Shown: in pieces, positions 51,428 through 60,005 of the stretch
How positions within the stretch are numbered: position 1 is the stretch's first letter
Layout: every line of letters starts with the position of its first letter
Assembly (NCBI GenBank): GCA_025360225.1
Contig: JANYCN010000042.1
Location: 1 to 64,000, forward strand
DNA from: Actinomycetes bacterium
Lineage (GTDB): Bacteria; Actinomycetota; Thermoleophilia; Gaiellales; F1-60-MAGs149
Direction: 5' to 3'
DNA length: 64,000 bases
The notes under the pieces: model-generated
Database searches by the model: none
Told to the model about the DNA's origin: nothing
Seen by the model: the letters and a program-made list of their open reading frames with translations, nothing else
Program-made: the position numbers and the translations under genes

Positions 51428-53193
51428 GCGAGCCCGTCGTCGACGTCCGTTCGCTCCACATCGAGACGCTAGGCGGGACCGAGATCGTCGACGAGGTCGG
51501 CTTCACGATCGGGCCGGGCGAGGTGCTCGGGCTCGTCGGCGAGTCCGGCTCGGGCAAGACGACCGTCGGGCTCGCGCTGCTTGGCCACACACGCCGGGGG
51601 GTGAGAATCGGTGCCGGCCGCGTTCACATCGCCGGCCGCAACGTCCTGCGACTGCCGCCCGCCGAGCTGCGGGCACTGCGCGGGGCGACCGTCGCGTACG
51701 TTCCACAGGATCCCTCGTCGGCGCTCAACCCGGCGCTCCGACTCGGCCGTCAGCTGCTCGAGTCGCTCCGCTCGCACGGCACGGGCCGCGAGGCCGGGCT
51801 GGTGCGCGTACGCGAGGCCCTGACCGAGGTCGCGCTCCCGAACGACGACGCGTTCTTGCGCCGCTACCCGCACCAGCTCTCCGGTGGACAGCAGCAGCGC
51901 GTCGCTCTCGCAATGACGTTCGCGCCCCGCCCGCAGGCGATCGTCCTCGACGAGCCGACGACCGGCCTCGATGTGACCACCCAGGCACACGTGCTTCGCA
52001 CCGTCAGCGAGCTGTGCCAGCACCACAACACGGCGGCGCTCTACATCACGCACGACCTGGCGGTGATCGCGAACATCGCCGACCGCGTCGCGCTCATGTA
52101 CGCGGGGCGGATCGTCGAGATCGGCCCGCGCTCGACGTTCCTCGACCGGCCTGCGCACCCGTACGCGCGCCGGCTGATCGCGGCGATCCCAGCGATGTCC
52201 GGGAAGCAGGCCCTGGTCGGCATCCCCGGTTCGGCGCCGCGACCTGACTCGCGACCCGCCGGATGCGCGTTCGCGCCCCGCTGCACGATGGCGGAGGAGC
52301 GCTGCACGCGATCGGAGCCGCGCGAGCGGGCGATCGCCGAGGACCACGACGTGCGCTGTTTCCGCTGGCAGGAGGTGATCACCCAGCCGATGGTGCCGCG
52401 ACCGGCCCCGAAGCCGACCCCGGCCACCGAGCGCGTTCCGACGATCGCCCTGAGCGGGGTGAACGCCGGCTACGGGCGGACGGCGGTCCTGTTCGACGTT
52501 AGCCTCGAGGTCGGCACGGGCGAGTGCGTTGCCCTCGTCGGCGAGTCGGGATCCGGCAAGACGACGCTCGCGCGCTGCATCGGCGGTCTCCACCGCGAGA
52601 TGACGGGCGAGATGCTCCTGAACGGCGATCCGCTGCCGGTCGGCGCACGCGGCCGCACGGCGGCGACCCGCCAGAACGTGCAGTACATCTTCCAGAGCCC
52701 GTACCAGTCGCTCAACCCACGGCGAACCGTCGGTGGCATCGTCGGGCAGCCGTTGCGGATCTTCGGCACGGGCCGACGATCCGAACGCGGGCGGCTCGTG
52801 CGGGAGGCGCTCGAGCGCGTCTCGCTACCCGGGGCGGTGGCTGAGCGCTACCCGGACCAGCTGTCCGGCGGTGAGCGCCAGCGGGTTGCGATCGCCCGCG
52901 CGATCGTGTCGCGACCCGGCGTGCTGATCTGCGACGAGATCACGTCGGCGCTCGACGTATCGGTTCAGGCGGCGATCATCGACCTGATCGCGGAGCTGCG
53001 GCGCGAGATGGGGCTGAGCCTGCTTTTCGTGACCCACAACCTGGCGTTGATCTCCACGATCGCCGACCGCGTCGCCGTCATGAGCGCGGGTCGGATCATC
53101 GAGCTCGGGCCCGTGCGAGAGGTGATCGACACGCCCGCTCAGCCATACACCCAGCGGCTGATCGCCGACACTCCGGCGATCGTCTCCGTCTAA
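51424..53193 (+). CDS. Fused dual ATP-binding protein of the peptide-type ABC importer
   Basis: The 589-residue protein joins two ABC ATPases corresponding to DppD and DppF. The first half has Walker A GESGSGKTTVGLALLG, signature LSGGQQQRVALAM, Walker B AIVLDEPTTGLD, and the oligopeptide-type C-terminal segment with CAFAPRCTMAEERC. The second half has GESGSGKTTLARCIGG, LSGGERQRVAIARA and ICDEITSALD. The Cys-containing segment (CX5C...C) of the first half resembles the one that binds a [4Fe-4S] cluster in some DppD subunits. Such fusions are common in actinobacteria. It supplies energy for uptake through the two upstream permeases. Confidence 0.93.
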   Translation: MSEPVVDVRSLHIETLGGTEIVDEVGFTIGPGEVLGLVGESGSGKTTVGLALLGHTRRGVRIGAGRVHIAGRNVLRLPPAELRALRGATVAYVPQDPSSALNPALRLGRQLLESLRSHGTGREAGLVRVREALTEVALPNDDAFLRRYPHQLSGGQQQRVALAMTFAPRPQAIVLDEPTTGLDVTTQAHVLRTVSELCQHHNTAALYITHDLAVIANIADRVALMYAGRIVEIGPRSTFLDRPAHPYARRLIAAIPAMSGKQALVGIPGSAPRPDSRPAGCAFAPRCTMAEERCTRSEPRERAIAEDHDVRCFRWQEVITQPMVPRPAPKPTPATERVPTIALSGVNAGYGRTAVLFDVSLEVGTGECVALVGESGSGKTTLARCIGGLHREMTGEMLLNGDPLPVGARGRTAATRQNVQYIFQSPYQSLNPRRTVGGIVGQPLRIFGTGRRSERGRLVREALERVSLPGAVAERYPDQLSGGERQRVAIARAIVSRPGVLICDEITSALDVSVQAAIIDLIAELRREMGLSLLFVTHNLALISTIADRVAVMSAGRIIELGPVREVIDTPAQPYTQRLIADTPAIVSV

Positions 53194-53303
53194 CGGCACC
53201 GCCGCCGGGCGAACCCGTTGGAACCTCACGTTTTCCCCAGACGATTCCGATCGGAAGGGGTGATGAAGGAGAACTGCTCGCTGTCGATGCAGAGGGAAGC
53301 GTC

Positions 53304-56300
53304 GTGAACCGGCCCCGCCTCACCATGCTCGTCCTCGTCGCACTGCTGCTCGTGCCGGTTGCCGCACGTGCGGACGACCTGCTCGTGCTGCAGGGCGACC
53401 ACGTCTCGATCGCCGGGAAGCGCACGCTCGGACGCGTCTACGTGGACGGCACCCTTCGCCTGACGGGCGACGCCGTGCTGACCGCGACGTCCGTGTACGT
53501 CGGGCCGCACGGATCGATCGTCACCTGCTTCGTGCCCGACCCGGTGAACCCCAAGAACGGCGATGACCACGGCTGTACCGATGGGCGCTCCCTCACGATC
53601 CGAGCGCGTGGCGCGGTGACGATCCTCCCGGGCCTCTCCCTCAGAGGCGGGAGCGGCACCGGCCGCGGTGGATCGCTCTCGATCACGGCCGCGGCCGTGT
53701 CTCTCGGCGGCGACACGACGACGTCGGGTTTCGGTGGAGCGTCGGGTTCGCTCACGCTCATCGCGACGGGGCCAGTCGACGTGCAAGGGCTCTCCGCTCC
53801 GGGTGCCCGGGTGATCGTGCGCGGCGGTGCCGGCGTCTCCGTGTCCGGTGACATCGTGACGCGTGGTACGAGCCAGGCGCCGAACGCCGGCGCGATGGAG
53901 GTCACCTCGGCAGGCGGCACGGTCGTCGTGCGGGGACGCCTCGACGCCGCCGGCACCGCCGCAGGCAACGGTGGCGGCGTCCAGGTCTCCGGCGGCGATC
54001 TCCAGCTCGGCGACATCACAGCCAACGGCAGCGCCGCGATCGTCGACGTCGCCGGCACGTCGGGGCCCGTGCGGATCACCGCCCGCGGGTCGCTCGTGAT
54101 GGGCGACGTCACCACGAGCGGGGCGCATGGCGTGACGCGTTCAACAGCCGGCGCGGCGATCACCCTCCAGGTGGCGGGTCGGCTCGTCGCCGGCAGGCTG
54201 AACGCGACCGGTGCGAGCGGCGTGGCCGACGGCACGAGCGGCGGAGCCGTGACGCTCCACGCCGGCGGCGTCTCGCTCGGTGGTCTAGCGACCGCCGGCG
54301 GCGGCGCGCCGACGACCGGTTCGCCCGGACGGGCAGGGCCGGTGTCGATCGTCGTCACCGGAACAGCCTGGCTGCCGACGATCGCCGCGGACGGTGGCAA
54401 CAGCGGGTCGGCGACGGCCGGTGGCGCCGGTGGCGTCGTGAAGATCAGCGGTGCGGACGTCACGATCGCCGGTAACGTCAACGCGACCGGGGGACGCTCC
54501 GCCACGGGTGATGGTGGGACGACCGGCGCGATCACCATCACGACCCACCGACGCTTGACGGTGCTAGGCCAGCTCGATGCGAGCGGCACGAGCTCCGCTG
54601 CCGGGCGCGCGTCGGCTGGCGGTACGGTGACGGTGACAGCGGGCGGCGCGGCGTACGTCGCGGGAACCAGCGTCAGCGGCGCGAACGGTGCGACGGGTGG
54701 GAGCGCTGGCGGATCGGCGATCCTGTGCGCGCCCTCGCTGCAGCTCCTATCGCTGGCGGCAGGCGGCGGGAACGGGACGAGCGCGCCCGCGCCGGGTGGC
54801 CGCGGTGGGCAGCTCACCGTGACGGTGCGCCACGACGCGCTGCTTCCCGGCATCTCGACGAGCGGCGGAAACGCGATCGGTGCCGCCCCTGGCGGCGCTG
54901 GCGGCCCGGTGACCCTGTCGGTCGGTTCGGGCACGATCGGGGCGATCCGCACCAACGGCGGACAGTCGGCAGACGCCGCGGCCGGCGTTCCAGGGCCGAT
55001 CGCCATGGCGGCGGCGGGCGACCTGTTGGTGAACGGCGCGATCGACGCGAGCGGCACGAGCACGGCAGGCGGTTCGGCATCTGACGGCGGCAGGGTGGTG
55101 GTGACGGCCCGCGGCACGCTAACGACGGGAGGGCTGACGGCGAGCGGCGGCGACGGGTCGGTGCGGGCCGGGAGCGGCGGCACCGTCATGGCGACCGCGC
55201 GAGCCCTCGACGCGCCGTTCGCCGCCGTGACGGGTGGGCGCGGCAGCGGAGCAAGCGCCTCCGGCGGCGCAGGCGGACACCTGACCCTGACCGGCACGAG
55301 CGCGGTGGTGGGCACCTTCATCAACGCCGGTGGCGGCTCCGGAACGCTCAACGGCGGTCGAGGCGGCACGACGATCATCCGCGGTGGTGAGGTCGTCGCG
55401 ACCTACTCGGACGTCTCCGGCGGGAGCGGGCAACAGGCCGCCGGCGGGAGGGCGGGGACGATCACGATCGCCGCTACCCGCGCCGTGCACGCCCGGTCGA
55501 CGTCGGCGAGCGGTGGCTCGGCGGCGACCCGCGGCGGCAGCGGCGGCACGGTCACGGTGCACGCCGCGTCGCTCCTCGCCGGCACGTTCTCCGTCGCCGG
55601 GGCAGGCGGCCCTGGCGGGGCGGCTGGGGCCGCCGGCCGGTTGACGATCACGACCGGCGCAAGCGCCACGGTCGGTGCGGTCTACGCCTACGGCGGATCG
55701 GCGACCGGTGGAGCTGGCGGAGCTGGCGGAGCTGGCGGAGCTGTGTCGGTGCTCGCCGGCGCAGCGAGCACCGGCCCGATCTACGCGACGGGCGGCACGG
55801 GTGTTGGTGCCGGCGCGAAGGGCGGTTCGATCAGCCTCGTCGGCGCACACGGACTCGACGTCACGGGGAGCCTCGTCTCCGACGGCGCGAACCAGGCCGC
55901 CGCCGGCGGCGCGCCAGGGTTCGCAGGCGCCTCGGGCGGATCGATCGCCGCGAGCGGTGGCCGCGGGCGGCTCACGATCTCGGGCATGGTGAGCGCGCGC
56001 GGCGGCCAGGGCGGCGATCCGGCAACAGGCGAGCAGGGTGGCAACGGCGGGCGGGGTGGCGCGGTCGAGATCGCCGGGCACGCGATCGCGATCGGCGGCG
56101 TCGACACCTCGGGTGGCAACGGCGGTGGCAGCAACCGCGGTCAGGGAGACGGCGGCGACGGCGGGCTCGTGCGCGTCTGGTCGAACGCCTCGGTGCTAGA
56201 CGGCACCGTGGCGCTCGTCGCAACCGGCGGCCAGGGGGCGTTGCACGGGCGCGAGGGTGCTCAGGAGACGGAGTCGGCGCCGACCGGCGCCCACGCCGCC

Positions 56301-56507
56301 GGCGGCTCGGTGCGGTTTCGCTCGAACAGTCCGGCGGCGCACGGCTACGGTCTTGTCGCCCTCACGGGGCGCGGTCGGGGACGGCTGGTGGCGACGCGTC
56401 ACCGCGGCCCGCTAACGCTGCCGGGCTGCGGAGTCCGGTATGGCGTCGTCGGGGTCGAAAGGCGCCTGGCATGGGTGTCAGATGCAATCGCGAAGGTGGG
56501 GTGCTGA
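53304..56507 (+). CDS. Secreted Gly/Ala/Thr-rich repeat protein, PGRS- or beta-helix-like
   Basis: The 1067-residue protein has a signal peptide ending ARADD (cleavage at about residue 24), a short beta domain with a Cys pair (VTCFVPDP...HGCTDGR), and about 900 residues of irregular repeats of 20-30 residues. These read like (T/S)ASGG-G...GGSGGTVTVTA, with alternating Gly-rich turns and short Val/Thr strands, as in parallel beta-helices and PE_PGRS proteins. A cluster GGAGGAGGAGG is coded by a 9-base tandem repeat. It should be a surface or wall protein. It starts with GTG at 53304, and is followed one base later by the DUF1800 gene. The strand shadow 53438-55378 is not a gene. Confidence 0.78.
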   Translation: MNRPRLTMLVLVALLLVPVAARADDLLVLQGDHVSIAGKRTLGRVYVDGTLRLTGDAVLTATSVYVGPHGSIVTCFVPDPVNPKNGDDHGCTDGRSLTIRARGAVTILPGLSLRGGSGTGRGGSLSITAAAVSLGGDTTTSGFGGASGSLTLIATGPVDVQGLSAPGARVIVRGGAGVSVSGDIVTRGTSQAPNAGAMEVTSAGGTVVVRGRLDAAGTAAGNGGGVQVSGGDLQLGDITANGSAAIVDVAGTSGPVRITARGSLVMGDVTTSGAHGVTRSTAGAAITLQVAGRLVAGRLNATGASGVADGTSGGAVTLHAGGVSLGGLATAGGGAPTTGSPGRAGPVSIVVTGTAWLPTIAADGGNSGSATAGGAGGVVKISGADVTIAGNVNATGGRSATGDGGTTGAITITTHRRLTVLGQLDASGTSSAAGRASAGGTVTVTAGGAAYVAGTSVSGANGATGGSAGGSAILCAPSLQLLSLAAGGGNGTSAPAPGGRGGQLTVTVRHDALLPGISTSGGNAIGAAPGGAGGPVTLSVGSGTIGAIRTNGGQSADAAAGVPGPIAMAAAGDLLVNGAIDASGTSTAGGSASDGGRVVVTARGTLTTGGLTASGGDGSVRAGSGGTVMATARALDAPFAAVTGGRGSGASASGGAGGHLTLTGTSAVVGTFINAGGGSGTLNGGRGGTTIIRGGEVVATYSDVSGGSGQQAAGGRAGTITIAATRAVHARSTSASGGSAATRGGSGGTVTVHAASLLAGTFSVAGAGGPGGAAGAAGRLTITTGASATVGAVYAYGGSATGGAGGAGGAGGAVSVLAGAASTGPIYATGGTGVGAGAKGGSISLVGAHGLDVTGSLVSDGANQAAAGGAPGFAGASGGSIAASGGRGRLTISGMVSARGGQGGDPATGEQGGNGGRGGAVEIAGHAIAIGGVDTSGGNGGGSNRGQGDGGDGGLVRVWSNASVLDGTVALVATGGQGALHGREGAQETESAPTGAHAAGGSVRFRSNSPAAHGYGLVALTGRGRGRLVATRHRGPLTLPGCGVRYGVVGVERRLAWVSDAIAKVGC
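55710..55745 (+). repeat. Short tandem repeat, GGAGCTGGC x3 plus a variant fourth unit
   Basis: Three perfect copies of the 9-base unit GGAGCTGGC (55710-55736) are followed by a degenerate fourth, GGAGCTGTG. The repeat encodes Gly-Ala-Gly units inside the Gly-rich surface protein and stays in frame, so gain or loss of units would change length, not reading frame. Confidence 0.85.
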
Positions 56508-56508
56508 C

Positions 56509-57906
56509 GTGAAGCTCACGGAACCGATGGTCGATCGGCTGTTCTGGCGCGCCGGGTTCGGCCCGAGCGCGGCCGACCGAAGACGCTGGAAGGGTAAGCC
56601 GGTGCTAGCGCTCGTCGACTGGTTCCTCACCGCCCCGGCCCGCCTCGTCGGCCCAGCTCCGACCAAGGACGGGATGGCGCTCGACCCGATCAAGAACGAC
56701 GACGACCTCGTGCTCGAGTGGGTCGACCGGATGATCCGCACGACGAACCCGCTCGTCGAGCGGCTCACGTTCTTCTACCACCGGCATCTCGCGAACTCGC
56801 AGCAGGGCGTCGGTTCAAACCAGATGTTGCGCACCCAGAACGCGGTGTTCCGCGGCTACGCCGACCTCGCGCACAACCCCAACGCGAGCTTCCGCGGCCT
56901 GATGCGCGACATCACGATCGATCCGGCGATGTTGCGCTTCCTGAACGGCGAGTCGAACGTGAAGGGTGCGCCGAACGAGAACTACGCGCGCGAGCTGATG
57001 GAGCTGTTCTGCCTCGGCGTGCGCGACGACAGGAACCGCGCGAACTACACGCAGTACGACGTCGAGCAGCTTGCAAAGGCGCTCACCGGCTGGTCGATCG
57101 CGGGCACGGACGGGATGGATCCGCACCCGACGCCGACCTTCAACCTCGACTCGTGGAACAACGGCCCGAAGGTCGTGTTCGGCGTCCAACAGGAGTTCCG
57201 GGTGCGGGAGCGCACCGATCCAGGGTACGTGTCGGCGAAGGATCCCATCGAGCTCGTGTTGCGGCGCCCCGGCGCTGGACGCAAGCCGTACGAGACGCAC
57301 GCGCGGTTCTTCCTTCGCAAGCTCTGGCACGAGTTCATCGTCCCAGCGCCCGACGCGCGCACGATGAACGCGCTCGTTGCCGCGTACCTCGCGCCCGTCC
57401 ACGGCGTTCCGGGGCTCCACCTCAAGCCGGTGTTGCGGCGAATCCTCTCCGCCAAGGCGCTCTTCTCCTCGCTCGCCGAGCCCGACATGGTGAAGCCCCC
57501 CGTCGTCTACGTCGTCGGGATGTTCCGCTCCCTCGGGGCGCACGTCACGGACAACCTCGCATACCGGGCGCTGTCACTGACCGATCAGGTGCCGTACGAG
57601 CCGCCGAACGTCGCGGGCTGGGAGGGCGGAAACGCGTGGCTCACGACGAACAGCGTCCTCTGGCGCTTCTCGCTCGCAGGCGAGCTCCTGCGACGCCTTC
57701 CGCCGGTCGATCACGTCGAGTCGGCCACGATGGCGGTCAAGCGAGCGGTGACGGAACTGCACCGCCCTTGGGTGGCCAAGGCGACGATGGCGATCGTCAA
57801 TGACGCAGCTTCACGGTCGCCGTCCGGGTCGGCCGACGCACGCATCCAACGGCAGCGACTGGTACGCGCGCTGCTTCTCGCAGGCCCCGACGGACAGGTG
57901 ATGTAG
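56509..57906 (+). CDS. DUF1800-family protein
   Basis: The 465-residue protein carries the DUF1800 signature: an early RLFWRAGFGPSAADRRRW, the LTFFYHRHLANSQQ segment, PNENYARELMELFCLGV, and YTQYDVEQLAKALTGWSI. Late FFLRKLWHEFI and QVPYEPPNVAGWEGGNAWL are also typical. The family is widespread and often encoded beside a DUF1501 gene, as here, but its activity is unknown. No signal peptide is apparent from the GTG at 56509; a frame from 56440 lies inside the upstream gene. It probably acts with the DUF1501 protein. Confidence 0.9.
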   Translation: MKLTEPMVDRLFWRAGFGPSAADRRRWKGKPVLALVDWFLTAPARLVGPAPTKDGMALDPIKNDDDLVLEWVDRMIRTTNPLVERLTFFYHRHLANSQQGVGSNQMLRTQNAVFRGYADLAHNPNASFRGLMRDITIDPAMLRFLNGESNVKGAPNENYARELMELFCLGVRDDRNRANYTQYDVEQLAKALTGWSIAGTDGMDPHPTPTFNLDSWNNGPKVVFGVQQEFRVRERTDPGYVSAKDPIELVLRRPGAGRKPYETHARFFLRKLWHEFIVPAPDARTMNALVAAYLAPVHGVPGLHLKPVLRRILSAKALFSSLAEPDMVKPPVVYVVGMFRSLGAHVTDNLAYRALSLTDQVPYEPPNVAGWEGGNAWLTTNSVLWRFSLAGELLRRLPPVDHVESATMAVKRAVTELHRPWVAKATMAIVNDAASRSPSGSADARIQRQRLVRALLLAGPDGQVM

Positions 57907-59430
57907 ATGGCGATCTCGAACGGCATCCGGGCAGAGAGCTGCCTCGACTGTGAGCGCACCGACAGCCGCGTCCGCGATCTGACGCCCAGCCAGCACCTGG
58001 CGATCCCCGCGGAGGCGCTACGCAGGGACCTCGGCGACGTTCCGCGCCAGGCGCGCTACAACCGTCGCGCAGCGCTACGCAACGGCGCCGTCGGGATGGC
58101 CGCGGTCTACGCGGCGACACGTCTTGACTGGGACCAGATCTGGGAGGCGGCGCGAGCGGAGGCGGCGACGACGTCAGCGGCACGCAAGGTCGTCCTGATC
58201 TACATGCAGGGTGGCGCCGATGGGCTGAACATGTTCGTGCCGCAGGCAGATGCCCAGTGGGCTTCCTACAACGGCGCCCGGTCGAACATCGCCCGCACGC
58301 GGGGCGTCTCCACCTCGCTCGCCGACGTCGGCTCGACGCCCCTGCCCGGCGCTGCCGGTGCGTACCTCGGTCTCGCCAACCCGCTTCTGTCTGGTGCGAT
58401 GAACAACCAGCTGTACGGCATGCCAGCCGGCGCCGGCGGCCTCGACACGGTGTTCGGCGACGGCTCGGGTGGCGCTGGCTCGAACCTCGCGATCTTCCCG
58501 GCGGCAGACTACGATCCACCGAACCTGTCGCACTTCGACTCGCGCGACTACTGGTTCGCCGGCTCGGTGACGAAGCCGACGACGACCGGGTGGCTCGGGC
58601 GCTGGCTCGACGCGCAAGGCTCGAGGACGAACCCGCTGCAGGCGGTCTCGCTCGACAGCGCGCTCTCGAAGCAGATCCGCACGGCGGGCGCTCCGGTGTG
58701 CGCGATCGACAGCCTCGACGGGGTCGTGTTCGACGTCGCCGGGGTCAGCGGCGACGCGAACCGTTACGTCCAGCAGCTCGGCTCGATCGCGGCCGGGCGA
58801 CGCAACGCCGCCCTGGCGCGCAGCCGCGCGACCTACGCGCTGACGACCCGCGTCTCGGCACGGGTGCAAGACGTCGCGGTCGGCACCCCGGCCGGCGTGT
58901 ATCCCGACGCGAACGCCTCGTACCTGTCGAACCGCCTGCAGCTCGCCGCGCGCCTGCTCGGCGGCGGCCTCGGAACCCGCGTGATCACGATCGACTGGGG
59001 CAGCTTCGACACGCACGGCTCAGAGAAGACGGCGATGGACCCGCAGCTCGCAGAGCTTGGTGCGTGCCTGTCGGCGTTCCAAGCCGACCTGACCGCGCGC
59101 GGCATCGCCGATGACGTGATCACCGTCGTCTTCTCCGAGTTCGGTCGCCGGGTCGGGTCGAACGACTCGGCCGGGACCGACCACGGCGCCGGCGGGCCGA
59201 TGATGGTGCTCGGCAACGCCGTCCGCGGCGGCCTCGCGAGCGAGCCATCCGACCTTACGACGCTCGACGACAACGGCGACCTGCGCGTCACCACTGACTT
59301 CCGTCACGTCTACCGCGCGGTCCTCGAGGAGTGGCTCGGCGCTGACCCGCGCCGATACCTCCCCGACCTCCCGAACGGCACGATCAACCGTCTCGGCAAC
59401 GACCCGAACGTCCTGCTGAAAGCCTCGTAG
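57907..59430 (+). CDS. DUF1501-family protein
   Basis: The 507-residue protein of the alkaline-phosphatase-like superfamily has ARKVVLIYMQGGADGLNMFVP at the start of the domain (about 93-115), a central DYDPPNLSHFDSRDYWFAGS, and RVITIDWGSFDTHGSEKT, VITVVFSEFGRRVGSND, all diagnostic of DUF1501. The segment RRAALRNGAVGMAAVYAATRLDW (about 53-75) is Tat-signal-like, and CLDCERTD lies near residue 12. The gene starts with the ATG directly after the DUF1800 stop (spacing zero). Family function unknown; sulfatase-like catalysis has been proposed from fold. Confidence 0.9.
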   Translation: MAISNGIRAESCLDCERTDSRVRDLTPSQHLAIPAEALRRDLGDVPRQARYNRRAALRNGAVGMAAVYAATRLDWDQIWEAARAEAATTSAARKVVLIYMQGGADGLNMFVPQADAQWASYNGARSNIARTRGVSTSLADVGSTPLPGAAGAYLGLANPLLSGAMNNQLYGMPAGAGGLDTVFGDGSGGAGSNLAIFPAADYDPPNLSHFDSRDYWFAGSVTKPTTTGWLGRWLDAQGSRTNPLQAVSLDSALSKQIRTAGAPVCAIDSLDGVVFDVAGVSGDANRYVQQLGSIAAGRRNAALARSRATYALTTRVSARVQDVAVGTPAGVYPDANASYLSNRLQLAARLLGGGLGTRVITIDWGSFDTHGSEKTAMDPQLAELGACLSAFQADLTARGIADDVITVVFSEFGRRVGSNDSAGTDHGAGGPMMVLGNAVRGGLASEPSDLTTLDDNGDLRVTTDFRHVYRAVLEEWLGADPRRYLPDLPNGTINRLGNDPNVLLKAS

Positions 59431-59436
59431 GCCCGG

Positions 59437-59520
59437 TCCGGCGCACGCCGCCGCGACCCGTTCTGGCGTCGCGCCGGAGAACCGATAAGCGTTCCAGGGC
59501 ATTGTCCGGTCATACGGACA
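59437..59520. promoter_or_regulatory. Inverted repeats before and at the ECF sigma start
   Basis: TCCGGCGC at 59437-59444 pairs with GCGCCGGA at 59471-59478 and could act as a terminator stem for the DUF1501 operon, without a clear T-run. TGTCCG at 59503-59508 pairs with CGGACA at 59515-59520 around a 6-base spacer (whole site TGTCCGGTCATACGGACA), and its last base is the A of the sigma gene's ATG. This second dyad occupies the place of a ribosome-binding site and could be an operator or an RNA hairpin limiting translation. Confidence 0.45.
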
Positions 59521-60005
59521 TGCGTGGCGTGACGACGAGACGGATCGAGCGGCTCTACCGCGACCGCTACCTGCGGTTTCATCGCGTCGCGGCGAGCGTC
59601 GTTCGCGACGGCGTTCGAGCACACGACGTCGTCCACGAGGCGTTCTGCCGGGCTCTTGAAGCAGCGGGATCGTTCCGCGGCGATGGGCCGCTCGAGGCGT
59701 GGCTGATGCGGATCGTGTTGCGCGTCGCGTATGACGAGCGGCTCGACACGCGTGCCGCTGTACCGGAGATGATCGCGGTGGCTCTTCCGTTCCCGGAGCG
59801 CGACGTCGAGCTTGCGTTCGCGGTGTCAGCGCTGCCGCCGCGGCGGCGTCTGATCGTGTTCCTTCGCTACTGGGCAGACATGACGGTCGCGGACATCGCG
59901 GCGACGCTCCAGGTGTCAGAGGGGACGGTGTCAGCGACGCTCACACAGGCGCGCAACGAGCTGCGTGGCGCGCTCACGCACGATGTAGAGGAGGCAGCGC
60001 GATGA
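59520..60005 (+). CDS. ECF-type RNA polymerase sigma factor
   Basis: The 161-residue protein has a sigma-70 region 2 (LYRDRYLRFHRVAASVVRDG, followed by a VHEAFCRALE segment, about 10-60) and a region 4 helix-turn-helix (about 98-148: LPPRRRLIVFLRYWADMTVADIAATLQVSEGTVSA). It is short even for an ECF factor because the linker is compressed. By family it directs transcription of a few target genes and is held by a membrane partner, here encoded with an ATGA overlap. The ATG at 59520 gives MRGVTTRRIERLY; TTG at 59502 is an alternative. It may control the operon upstream. Confidence 0.85.
   Translation: MRGVTTRRIERLYRDRYLRFHRVAASVVRDGVRAHDVVHEAFCRALEAAGSFRGDGPLEAWLMRIVLRVAYDERLDTRAAVPEMIAVALPFPERDVELAFAVSALPPRRRLIVFLRYWADMTVADIAATLQVSEGTVSATLTQARNELRGALTHDVEEAAR

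Noticed and set aside
53438-55378. Minus-strand 646-codon frame rich in Pro and Ala
   Set aside because: It lies wholly opposite the Gly-rich repeat protein. Gly/Thr-rich codons on one strand give open Pro/Ala frames on the other in GC-rich DNA; no domain or start signal supports it.
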